NCBI GenBank assembly: GCA_001465935.1 | Contig: LNKV01000042.1 | Coordinates: forward strand, 124,001-188,000 | Source of the DNA: Clarireedia homoeocarpa | Lineage: Eukaryota > Ascomycota > Leotiomycetes > Helotiales > Rutstroemiaceae | Direction: 5' to 3' | Length of the DNA stretch: 64,000 bases | Shown: positions 12,024 to 21,027 of the stretch, one piece after another | Layout of the letters: each line of letters opens with the position of its first letter | Numbering within the stretch: the first letter of the stretch is position 1 | Position numbers and translations under genes: made by a program | Notes under the pieces: generated by a model | Seen by the model: only the letters and a program-made list of their open reading frames with translations | Told to the model about the DNA's origin: nothing | Databases searched by the model: none

Positions 12024-13688
12024 CTATACTCGTCCCGTGATTCTCCGTCTGTGCGGTGCTGTCAATTCTACCTCTTCGTCACTACTGTCCCCCATCTCAT
12101 CTAGCAATTTCTCTATTGCTTCCCTTCTACTACCCTTGCTTTTTCGGCTTTCTTTCCTCAAAGCGCCTCTGCTGTCGTTAATTGGCCCTGAACTGGTTTC
12201 ACTAACCCCACTACTAACGCTTTCTGCAAATTCTACTCTGCGTGCGTGTGGAATACCCGGCATCGTATTCCGGCCATTGTGCGCAGTCTGGAGACTGAAC
12301 TCCGCCCGTAGAGGACTGTTTTGCGGACTTATCTGAGCCCTTTGGGACGGTGGCAAAGCAGGGCCCATATTATTTGAGTTACCTGGAGAGCTCATGAACA
12401 GTAAGGTTTCAATGGCGTCCTGCTCTTGTAATGTCTTTTGGCTAGGAGTAATGGCTTTCTCAGTAGAACCAAAATCACTAGGTCGAATATTAGGCGTTCT
12501 TGGGGCGGAATTGTTGTTAAAAGATCGATGAGAACCGACACTCGAATGTCCCGGCATAGACGGAGGGCGAGGGAACTTTGGATCTGATCGTCGTGAAGAT
12601 ACCGTAGGTCTGATATCAGCTGGGGGAGCGAGAGATTTAGATTTCTGAGAAGACGGGTGATGAAGCGTCGGTCTCGAGTGTGCACCATTCGCAGAATGAT
12701 CACGCCAAAATGATTCATAGGTCCGGGAAGGTATTTCAGGCCGGGGGTAGAGGTCAAAATCCACTGCAGTTCGGGGTCCAAATACATCTCTGGACCCCTG
12801 ACCCTGCTTTTTTGCTATTACCGCTCGTGGTGAGGCCAGAATATTGCGGCGGTTATTGAACGTAGATGTTGATGAGGTCGGAGATCCAGCTTGAGATGCT
12901 AAAGTTTCCACTTCGTTTATAGAATTTGATTCCCAACCATTGTTGACCTTAACCATTGCATATGAGAGACGGGTCCGTAGTTCGGAAGAGAGCTGTGAGA
13001 CCTTAGATTTTGTGCTTGTTGTCGTGTTCTTTGTGTTTTTACTGACCTCTCCTATTCTGCTGGCTACCGAAGATGCATTGCTGACTGTGCTGTCGTTCCT
13101 ATGATGTCTTCGGACATTTTGGCCTCTTGGACTTGGGGGAGAATTCGAATTTGCCGTCTTGACATGCCCATCAGCGGTCCTCTTTTGTCCCGCATTCAGA
13201 ATGATATCGATATTAGAGCGCGTAGGACAGGCGTTGCTTGCGAGTGGTAATTGTGCTGCAGCTAATTGTGAAAGCTGGGACAAAGGCCCTCCATCTTGAT
13301 TGGTACTTTGCGATGAGAAGCCTTCGGAAGTTGGGGGGGTGAATGTTGTCTCTTGTGCGTCTACGGTGGATTGGGAATTGTTGGATGTGGAAGTGGATGC
13401 GATAGCGGGTTGTGATTTTGCAACATCCGCGGTTGCCTTTCCTTCCCTCTTTGGTGATATCGAGTTCGACGCAGCCATTTCCCCCTCATGCAGCTGCTCA
13501 TGCGCGGTATTGGAAGCCTCTATAGTGTGGCTGGCCGACATGAGAGGTTGAAAAACGCGGGTTTCTGTCGCGTCAATAGGGATAGATGATGGTAATTTAC
13601 CCGAATCTGGAATATCGCGACAATGACTCGTAGACTGAGCAATTGCGATTTCTTCCAACGCAGCAATTGCTAATGAAGAATGATCCAT
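12024..13688 (-). CDS. Whi5/Nrm1-like G1 transcriptional repressor
   Basis: Single-exon protein of 554 aa from the first ATG (MDHSSLAIAALEE); the open frame extends further upstream without another ATG. Most of the chain is Ser/Pro/Asn-rich and disordered, with many SP/TP sites fitting CDK control. Around residues 236-262 lies LRTRLSYAMVKVNNGW followed by NEVE. This matches the short conserved motif of the Whi5/Nrm1 family (PF08528), which binds and represses SBF/MBF-type transcription factors at G1/S. The C-terminus (EAIEKLLDEMGDSSDEE) is acidic after a basic stretch. Role as a nuclear cell-cycle repressor is inferred from that motif alone; the rest is unlike any family I know. Confidence 0.68.
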   Translation of the reverse strand: MDHSSLAIAALEEIAIAQSTSHCRDIPDSGKLPSSIPIDATETRVFQPLMSASHTIEASNTAHEQLHEGEMAASNSISPKREGKATADVAKSQPAIASTSTSNNSQSTVDAQETTFTPPTSEGFSSQSTNQDGGPLSQLSQLAAAQLPLASNACPTRSNIDIILNAGQKRTADGHVKTANSNSPPSPRGQNVRRHHRNDSTVSNASSVASRIGEVSKNTKNTTTSTKSKVSQLSSELRTRLSYAMVKVNNGWESNSINEVETLASQAGSPTSSTSTFNNRRNILASPRAVIAKKQGQGSRDVFGPRTAVDFDLYPRPEIPSRTYESFWRDHSANGAHSRPTLHHPSSQKSKSLAPPADIRPTVSSRRSDPKFPRPPSMPGHSSVGSHRSFNNNSAPRTPNIRPSDFGSTEKAITPSQKTLQEQDAIETLLFMSSPGNSNNMGPALPPSQRAQISPQNSPLRAEFSLQTAHNGRNTMPGIPHARRVEFAESVSSGVSETSSGPINDSRGALRKESRKSKGSRREAIEKLLDEMGDSSDEEVELTAPHRRRITGRV

Positions 13689-14534
13689 AAAAGAATGATG
13701 GTATTCGTGAAGTGCAATAGGAGAATGAGTAACAAGATTCAATAATAATGGAGAGATATGTTGGGCACTTCGATAAAGATCGTGGCGGGTGTGTTACTGA
13801 GAACTATTCTTGGTCTATCTGGTCTGTGTGATGCTTGACGTGTGGAGAATGGGAGAGTAATTCGAGGCGCGAAATCGCGACAAAGTGCCTGCCCGTATTT
13901 GTGTTCGGGCCGCGTGGTCAATAAGATTTCTTTGACGACACGAATTTTCCGCACGTCTGCACTCCGATCTCGTGAAGCCAAGCAAAATATGGAGAGGGCA
14001 TGCAAATATCCGGTGTGAATATCTATTCTCTTCCAGTTTCACCTCGAAAAGGGGAATGATCGAAAAGCTCGAAGTCGAATCCGAGGAATCACGGTGCATT
14101 GGTGGGGTTGGCCTACCTCATTCGCGCAGTCACGGGGTCGAACTAAGGCAATAAGAGGTCGAGTAAGGGGGCGCAACAGTGGATGACTAATGCATACCGA
14201 CAACTCGAGAAGGGAGTTACTAGCTGGCTTTGCACCCCGCGAGTTCGTTTGTAAGTCGCAGATGCATAAGTTTCTAGCTATCATGCGTGGGAAGATGAAA
14301 AGAGAAAAGGCAAGCCGCATAAGTCAAGTCAATCACCCCACAATTGGGAATGCATGCCCTGCAGCAAAACACAATGATTGAAAAGGCCATAGCGCTGTGA
14401 GGGGTCATCAAATGACGTTCAATATGCACGTTCAAGACCAAGAGCAATGAGGAGTCGAGTAGCTGTTGCAGATGGCCGGTTAATTTCTTCCGTCTGGCTG
14501 ACATTACACTGCTACAAATACCGCTACGTCCTGC
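13689..14534. other. intergenic, 5' flank of the Whi5-like gene
   Basis: Promoter-side spacer of the Whi5-like gene, also the 3' flank of the small 88-codon gene. Overlapping short frames on both strands show no motif. Nothing else identified. Confidence 0.5.
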
Positions 14535-14861
14535 CTACCGTAGGTGCTCTCCCAAGCTTTCTTCATCGCTAGTGACGCCTAACCAATCAGCACACCTGTC
14601 ATCAAACCATTCGGCCAACGCCATTTGCTCTTGGTACTCAGTCTCGGTGTACCTGTAAGCCATATCAACAACGTAAATGCTTTTTCCCTGATACCGCTAT
14701 GAATATGCTTACAGCGGTCCTGGTGCCATTATCATATCTCCCCATTCTTTTGTGGCCCCCCAGTGGCCTGTAGCATGTGCAGAACACAAAGACACTGGGG
14801 CCTCAGCCGATAGTTGGCGCTTTTCTTCCAGTGTCGAGCGGGTTGGTAGACGGCCTTGCAT
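14535..14861 (-). CDS. small protein of 88 aa, or C-terminal exons of Fta1
   Basis: A self-contained frame from ATG (14861, context TTCAAAATGC) to TAG (14535). It has one intron at 14653-14712 (GTAAGC...TTACAG, 60 nt); exons of 149 and 118 nt give 89 codons. The protein is rich in Trp and acidic residues (HWGATKEWGD, LAEWFDDRCADWLG) and ends in SDEESLGEHLR. I do not recognise it. It begins only 66 nt past the stop of the Fta1-like gene on the same strand. It may therefore be that gene's tail joined through another intron. However, the GTATAG donor at the Fta1 end does not bring this frame into phase, which favours a separate gene. Confidence 0.5.
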
Positions 14862-14927
14862 TTTGAACGGTTGGTTGGCTTTCCTCAATGAAGAGTGTTT
14901 GTCTGTGTTCGTTCCATGTTTGAACTA

Positions 14928-15947
14928 CTATACCTCGGGCAACAGTCTTTTCTCAGCAGTATTGATGAGACCATTGATCAGCTGTCTTGCGGCTTGTCGT
15001 TGTCCCTCGTTTTCATGTTCTTCATTTGGCGATTGCGTGAGTTTTACTTTACCATCGCCGAGAACGAAAGCTCCGCAAGCGATCTTCACAATTTTCACTC
15101 TTTCATGGGAAAGATCGAGTGCCAGGTGGCTTTTGACATATACCCTTAAGGCAGCCATAAATGGTGATTTTTCCTTAGCAATCTTCTTCCCTCGAGCAAC
15201 CATGCGCGGCAGATCCTCCCGGGCAATGTGGATATCAATCACCTTCAAAGCTGTTGAGCCACTAGGGACATCGAAAGCAATGGACAACTGTGTCTCCTTC
15301 ACTGTTTTCTGCAAGGTGTTTTGAGAGTGATCTGTATGATCCTCTGCAAGCAAATCAGAGATGAATTTCTCAAATGCTGTCGTCAAATATTTGCCATCCA
15401 ATTTGAGAGGCGACAATCTGGTATCAAAAGTCCTACTCATGTATTGTATAAAAGTTTCTCGGAGAGACAAAGGCATGCGCGTTAAGAGGAGTGGTAATCG
15501 CAAGAATCCGTCTTTATCTCGAGTTGGTTGCATGACTGAATCTTCAATTTCATCCTCGGCCGTAGCTCGTAATAATATTGCAGTATAAGTAGCTCTCTCA
15601 TAATTGACCTCCAGAATGATTCCAGAACTATGCTCGGCGTTCATTTGGGACGCACCAGATTCAACGTCATTCGCATCCTCAAGCAGCCATTCCTCCACCC
15701 CTCTTAAGGTCTGCCATGTCACAGTCTGCAAGACTCCAACCCGTGCCAAACTATCGTCCTCAGAACCGAGTCCAACTCGTACGCCACGCAGTACATCTCC
15801 TACTAATATATCTCGAAAACGTTGCGCATGCTCTCGGAGATTGGAATTATTGATAATCTGGTCGCCAACATATAGCGGGGAGACACGATGTAATGTGAAG
15901 GTGGTGTTGAAAAGTGGGTATTGATGAAAGCCTGGCTCGGGAGCCAT
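14928..15947 (-). CDS. kinetochore protein Fta1 (CENP-L-like)
   Basis: 339-aa protein from ATG 15947 (MAPEPGFHQYPLFNTTF). The opening FNTTFTLHRVSPLYVG and the overall length resemble the Fta1/Iml3/CENP-L family (PF13092), part of the inner-kinetochore Sim4/CCAN complex that links centromeric nucleosomes to the outer kinetochore. The middle has a long charged region, then a basic segment (RMVARGKKIAKEKSPF) and a beta-rich C-terminal half. The open frame continues upstream of the ATG only through a non-ATG codon. It ends in EV-stop, where the bases GTATAG also look like a splice donor, so the true C-terminus could differ. Family assignment is from pattern recognition of the N-terminus and is moderate. 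Confidence 0.6.
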   Translation of the reverse strand: MAPEPGFHQYPLFNTTFTLHRVSPLYVGDQIINNSNLREHAQRFRDILVGDVLRGVRVGLGSEDDSLARVGVLQTVTWQTLRGVEEWLLEDANDVESGASQMNAEHSSGIILEVNYERATYTAILLRATAEDEIEDSVMQPTRDKDGFLRLPLLLTRMPLSLRETFIQYMSRTFDTRLSPLKLDGKYLTTAFEKFISDLLAEDHTDHSQNTLQKTVKETQLSIAFDVPSGSTALKVIDIHIAREDLPRMVARGKKIAKEKSPFMAALRVYVKSHLALDLSHERVKIVKIACGAFVLGDGKVKLTQSPNEEHENEGQRQAARQLINGLINTAEKRLLPEV

Positions 15948-17568
15948 GGTGCTGGTCGCGCGACGCGTCGTAGAATCGCGCCCGATGCTATCTCTCAGCA
16001 AAACTTGGAGACCGAATGTGCTTCTGGAAATCGAGTGTGATGTTGGCTCAACTCTTGGGTATCATTGGACTTATCTTTTGCGACTGAAAACACCGATTCT
16101 TTGAGCAATGCACGAATATTGGCAAGGGAAACTCCTTCCAGACCCTCAAGACATGAAAACACGCTAGACACGCGCTAAAACCCCTCTCTCCACACGAACA
16201 CTAACATCACTATCGCTACAGTATCGCTATCACATTTCTCTCCGGAACAACCAACATCACATGCTCTATACTTTTATACCTCGCCATCGGCATCAATCAA
16301 TCAGACATTTAAGGACATGCAAACTTCAAGTTCTTCAGTTGCTCAAGAGATTCAACTTCAGCAAAGGGTTCATAAGCTGAGTGGGGAATCATCATATATG
16401 CCGAATATGCCGAACTAGCAGCGATTAAACATTTTGTTAACGCCCAGCATCGTGCGTCAGCTATAGTTTTCAGTATGCTCTTCGTCGACAAAGGACACAC
16501 AACCGTCATGCCATTTTCACCATGATGCAAATGCTTCGCTGTTTGTGAGGAAGTGCCCCAGAACGAGTGTCGCAATCGGGTGATTTCCTGGCAGAAAAAT
16601 ACATGCCATGTCAGCCACGCCCCCCACGGGCCTATTTTTTCTCAGGCCATTTCGTTTGAGGCTGGGACAAGATGCATATGAATTCTATGGTTCAAGAGCG
16701 CCAAGTGCTTCATATTCCATAAGGTGATCTCAGGTCCAATATTAGTCCTGGCTCAATGGCATATTCCCTTCAGCAGGGATCCTGATGATGCACTTGCACA
16801 GACGTCTAACTTCTCTTTTGCTTCTTCTACAGTTGGGGTGCCAAGAAATGCTCAAAGCACTATATGGCGTTAGCTTCAGATGTTTGGGAGATCTCCCCGC
16901 TGTAACCAATAATCGCCAAGATGATGCGCCATGGTGCAGCAAGCTCGAGTCCAAGCGTGCATTTGAATCTTGGGTGCGCCTGAGGTGTGCAACAAATTTT
17001 CGGATTGAGACTTCATATCTGAACTAATCTTGAATGGTGGCCTACAAGCGGAGCGCATCAATACCTCCACTTTTCCTGTTCCTGCCTGTCACGATTTTCA
17101 TCGGGGGTCGTTGTTGGGAGTTGGAACTTTCATGAACATAGAACGACGAGACCTTCGTCTTCTTAGTCCTTATGCTTGCAGAAAGAGACTGGAATCATCT
17201 CAAATCATAAAAGTTCTCCCTGCACGTTTTCACCATCTTCCTGTGGGCATGTTTCAGTTCAGGGATTACCTTACCCTCCTTCACTTTCCCATGGAGATTC
17301 AGTTATGAGAATTTCGCGAGTCAACCCCAAAATGGAAATCATCAAAAGAAAGGATGACATGGAATACCCCATCCCATCAACGTCTGATGATTAGTTGGGA
17401 ACGACATCTGAATCCGATCTTTGAATAAGTATTTTCTGATGCATCTGAAGTTGTCTTGGGAGCTCTTGGCTCTTAATATATACATCTTCGGTTATGGCAA
17501 TAGCTTTTGTTGGTATCAGTTGTATTTTTCGTTTTATTATTGCTTAAACTGTTCAATCATAAGCCAAG
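15948..17568. other. spacer with a decayed coding-like frame
   Basis: On the minus strand, 16309-17070 reads as one nearly continuous frame with protein-like stretches (MAHHLGDYWLQRGDLPN, TPTVEEAKEKLD, TNIGPEITLWNMKHLALL, GENGMTVVCPLSTKSIL). It is broken by several stops between 16640 and 16890. It may be an unrecognised pseudogene or a gene with introns I cannot place. A TATA-like TAATATATACA near 17475 stands about 90 bp before the ATG of the next gene. Confidence 0.35.
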
Positions 17569-18184
17569 ATGAAGTCAATTTTCATCATTCTCTTTCTCAC
17601 TATCCTGGCAGTGACCTCTGCCTTACCAATTTTCCACACCCGGTCCGGCAACGGTTTGAGCGCCCGAGATGACTCTACTTCAGCCGTTTTCGGCAATTCT
17701 ACAACCAATTCAAACACGCCATCCCCAGCACAAGTGCAGGCAGCAGTGTCCGGGTTTGCAAGTGATGCAAAAATTGTCTCTGCAGCCTTGAACAGTTTAC
17801 CCACGATGACTGATGGGATCGCAATTGCTTTCACGGCTGCCAAAGCATTCGCCGCCGAGTCTGACGAGGATTCTCAGAGAGCCGTCCTTGCAGCCGCTGC
17901 TGGCAGCGCTGGTTCTTCTTCGAATGCGAAAATCGTTAAAAACACACCGGTGGTTCTCAATGGTCTCAAGGCGATTCGGAATAATCCATTATCCGTAAAG
18001 ACCAATGTCAACACAATGCAAACTGCTAGGTAAGCACTTTCATTATTCGTGCTACGAAAAATGAACTAACCGAACTCATAGGAACGCACAAATCTTACCA
18101 AGCATCACGCAGCTTTCCAACGCTGCGTTGGACGCAGTGGGTCTAGCTCAAACTGCACAGAACTTCCCCCCGACTGGACAATAG
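17569..18184 (+). CDS. small secreted Ala/Ser-rich protein
   Basis: Two exons (17569-18029 and 18082-18184) with a 52-nt intron (GTAAGC...CTCATAG) give 187 aa. The first 18 or so residues (MKSIFIILFLTILAVTSA) are a signal peptide, followed by a possible Kex2-like site (FHTR, SAR). The mature protein is Ala-, Ser-, Thr- and Asn-rich, without cysteine, and helical in outlook (AKIVSAALNSL, AIAFTAAKAFAAE). I do not recognise the family. Features are those of a lineage-specific secreted or wall-associated protein. Exon lengths sum to 188 codons including stop, and the join (TAR-NAQ) is in frame. A TATA-like element lies about 90 bp upstream. Confidence 0.8.
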
Positions 18185-19541
18185 GCTGGACCGTGTCCAA
18201 TATCTTTCACTTTTATTCCCATACTAAGGATACTTCATAGGATCATCTTAGTCTTATTATCACTTCGTACTTTTCTTCCTGGGTTTCTTCAAACTGAGTA
18301 CTAGCGTTGTAGATACTATCTTTTATTATTCTATCAACATTCGTATTCCAAAAATAACACCAAAAGTGTCAACAATGCCCTGAAAGTCTGTGGTCATGTC
18401 TGTGCCCAGTACCCACCTCCGTTGATCGTCTGCGGAACAACAAGGTTCAATTTGCTGATCATGATGCTTGCTTCTGCCCTATGAGCTTGGAACAGGGGTT
18501 GTTTCGGGTGCTGTTGGCTTCACGATCGCTCTTCATGCACGTTTATCTTAGATTGGCAAAGCTTGTAGGTGGGATAGCAAGTCCCATTTTTAGGACCCTC
18601 CACGTGGATGTGATTGTTCTATGCCTCGCTTCATCACAGCAGTGATGTATACGATTTATCTTGTAAATCGGCTACGAGGCCGGCTATTACCAGCTAGCGG
18701 TATAAGTGAATACAGCTGTCAAAAGGCTGGGTATGACCCCCTTTCATTAATGCGGTGTAGCAGAGTAGACACCCCATTCACTCTTTACTACGATGAGATG
18801 GCTCGCTTCATCTGTAGCTTGTCGGTTACCTGAAGGCATCTCCATACGCAGAGCCGGTGAGCACGAAGTCTCAAATAACCAATCAACCAGCCTTGCGCAC
18901 TACGAAACATACCATCGCAAAATCCTCACGTTCATCGGCAACACCTTCCTCGCTGATCAGTACAGAGTTTCCCTGCTCAGACCATAACGATCTGTGCGGT
19001 CCCTGCATCCCTCATCTCACTTTAGCCTCACGGTTTCGACTGTTTTTAGGTGTGCATGGAATGGCGTAATTTGGTGCAGCGAGTAGGATGTTTCAAAGAT
19101 GAAATGAAACACGTCTTTCAGACGTTCTGCTTTCTTTTCCTTTTCTGGACTACCCCTCGACTTTTTCTCGGCGGCAAAAAAGCCGGTATGTTGGGACGGT
19201 TGCGGGATGGGTGTGCTGGGTCGAGAATGTAACTTTAGCCTTATGCGATCATTGATGGGGGTTCCTTGATAAAATGATATTTGGTCGTCGGTGTATTGAA
19301 GGGCTTTAGCGGAAGCAACAAGAAATCAGAAGATGACGATCACTAAAAGAAGATTGATCTTCTACAGATTAAAACTTGGATGACCGCATTCACTGGAGTC
19401 TTTTCTGTGCACCGCTTGGATCATATGCGTAATTTCGAGACACTAGACTTGCTAGATCTTTTCTCTTGATTTCGCAATATAATGAACGACGGAAGATATC
19501 TTTAATAGCCACTGCGATCGCCTCTAGATTTTGTTCTATAC
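18185..19541. other. 1.36 kb intergenic between convergent genes
   Basis: Downstream of the secreted-protein gene and of the pantoate ligase gene, so it should hold both terminators. Short open frames (18621-18833, 19050-19232) are not supported. Nothing else seen. Confidence 0.5.
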
Positions 19542-20681
19542 TCATGAGTTTACAGGTTTCAAAATGATGTTATCTATCAACCTCACTGGAGGCCCACCCG
19601 CTGCACCGAGATCTTCACCCTCTTGCGGTGATTCTACAGGCAGCATCTTGATTGCACCACTCAGAATCGCCCCCTTGGTTTCGTCGGCCACATTGATTTC
19701 CTCCATTGTCTCGGGATCCGCCAAGGAAATATAGTCTACCTCAAACTTCACACGCTCTTCCGGCTTCAGTTCCTGCTGTATCATTAAGAGCTTCTTCGCG
19801 TGCTCCAATGCAGGACCCAACAGGTTATCCCTTGACCTATCTCCAGCATTGTAGGCATTTTCAGCTATTTTGAGCATATTGGATAATGCTGTCGCCACTG
19901 CTCTTCTTCGGGTCCCAAGATAGACATTCCTCGAACTCATTGCCAAACCATCAGGTTCTCTTTGTGTTTCGCCCACCACCACTTTCGTATCCATACAAAA
20001 GTCCTTGACCATCTTTTTTATAACCACGGTCTGCTGTACGTCCTTTTGTCCAAAGTATACATTTTCTGGCATCACAATATTGAATAATTTCATGCACACT
20101 GTAGCCACACCCCTGAAAAATGTCGGCCGGCTCGCCCCTTCGAGAAGTTCACCAACAGGCGTAATTGTAACGAAGCTTCCTTTCGCATTGACTGCTTGAC
20201 TCGGTCGTCCGCTAGGATACATTGTTTCGGTCGTGGGGGCGAAGACAGCAGCAATCTTTCCCATATTGCCATTTTCAGCCAGTTCTCGGTCAAGGTCCCG
20301 TAGCAATTTGCAATCCGCATCCCAAGTTTTCGGATAGCTATCAAGGTCTTCGTGCACTCCGAATTGGGTGGGGTTGACATATATACTAACTACGATATTG
20401 GAGTTTTCAGCCGCAGCAAGGCGAATGAGTGACAAGTGACCTGCATGTAGAGCTCCCATAGTAGGCACAAGACCAACTGTTCGATAGTCAACGAGTTGTT
20501 TGCGTCGCCATTGCCTCAAAGCGGGCACGTCGCGGAAGATTTTTATGGGAGTATTCGGGATTGTGGGCTCTGCAGAGCGGCGTAGAAGAGTAGCAGATAC
20601 CGCGAAGCTTCGGGATTGGTAGTAGATCTTCGGCGCGGAACTTAGGAGGGGCAGACGCAATTTGCTAATTGGGGACAACAT
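19542..20681 (-). CDS. PAN6: pantoate--beta-alanine ligase
   Basis: 379-aa single-exon enzyme that joins pantoate and beta-alanine with ATP to form pantothenate, the vitamin B5 step before coenzyme A. Seen: VGLVPTMGALHAGHLSLIR with the HxGH nucleotide-binding motif, SIYVNPTQFG, VYFGQKDVQQTVVIKKMV, and the KMSKS-like DGLAMSSRNVYL. The N-terminal 35 or so residues are basic and Ser-rich (KLRLPLLSSAPKIYYQSRSF), suggesting a mitochondrial presequence or simple extension relative to bacterial PanC. An insertion of Pro/Thr-rich sequence lies around TTETMYPSGRPSQ. The gene is divergent to DBP7 across 346 bp. All expected motifs are intact. Confidence 0.95.
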   Translation of the reverse strand: MLSPISKLRLPLLSSAPKIYYQSRSFAVSATLLRRSAEPTIPNTPIKIFRDVPALRQWRRKQLVDYRTVGLVPTMGALHAGHLSLIRLAAAENSNIVVSIYVNPTQFGVHEDLDSYPKTWDADCKLLRDLDRELAENGNMGKIAAVFAPTTETMYPSGRPSQAVNAKGSFVTITPVGELLEGASRPTFFRGVATVCMKLFNIVMPENVYFGQKDVQQTVVIKKMVKDFCMDTKVVVGETQREPDGLAMSSRNVYLGTRRRAVATALSNMLKIAENAYNAGDRSRDNLLGPALEHAKKLLMIQQELKPEERVKFEVDYISLADPETMEEINVADETKGAILSGAIKMLPVESPQEGEDLGAAGGPPVRLIDNIILKPVNS

Positions 20682-21027
20682 CGTGAATCAATCGAGATTC
20701 TGATTTGAGAACTGAGGTTGAGCGTGAAGTTATAGAGATGGTTAAATCTCTTGACCCATTCAGGGTCCATACTGGACCGAAAATTTAACTTGAGTCATCC
20801 TGTTCTGGTATCTGCGGCGTAGAATGAAGCCCGAGATATTTTTTGAGCCCCGTAAGAGTTGAAGAACACTTACCCAAAGAAGCTTAGACCTCCCGCTTTT
20901 GGCGGGGATGATCTTGCAGCAAAAGCAAAAGGCCCCATGGACCGTGCCCAAATTTTTTGAGAGGAAACTTTTGTGTCCGTTGATTTTTCGGAAAATCAAC
21001 ATCTCTTTTGCAACCAAGTCAGCAACA
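20682..21027. promoter_or_regulatory. bidirectional promoter PAN6/DBP7
   Basis: 346 bp separates the ATG of the ligase gene (minus) from the preferred ATG of the helicase gene (plus). Both promoters must lie here. An earlier in-frame ATG for the helicase at 20908 would shrink it to 226 bp. Confidence 0.6.

Noticed and set aside
20899..21027. Longer N-terminus for Dbp7
   Set aside because: The frame begins at a TTG. An ATG at 20908 exists, but MADDGMLMNFEV at 21028 is the typical family start and has the better context, so I kept the shorter form while noting the alternative.
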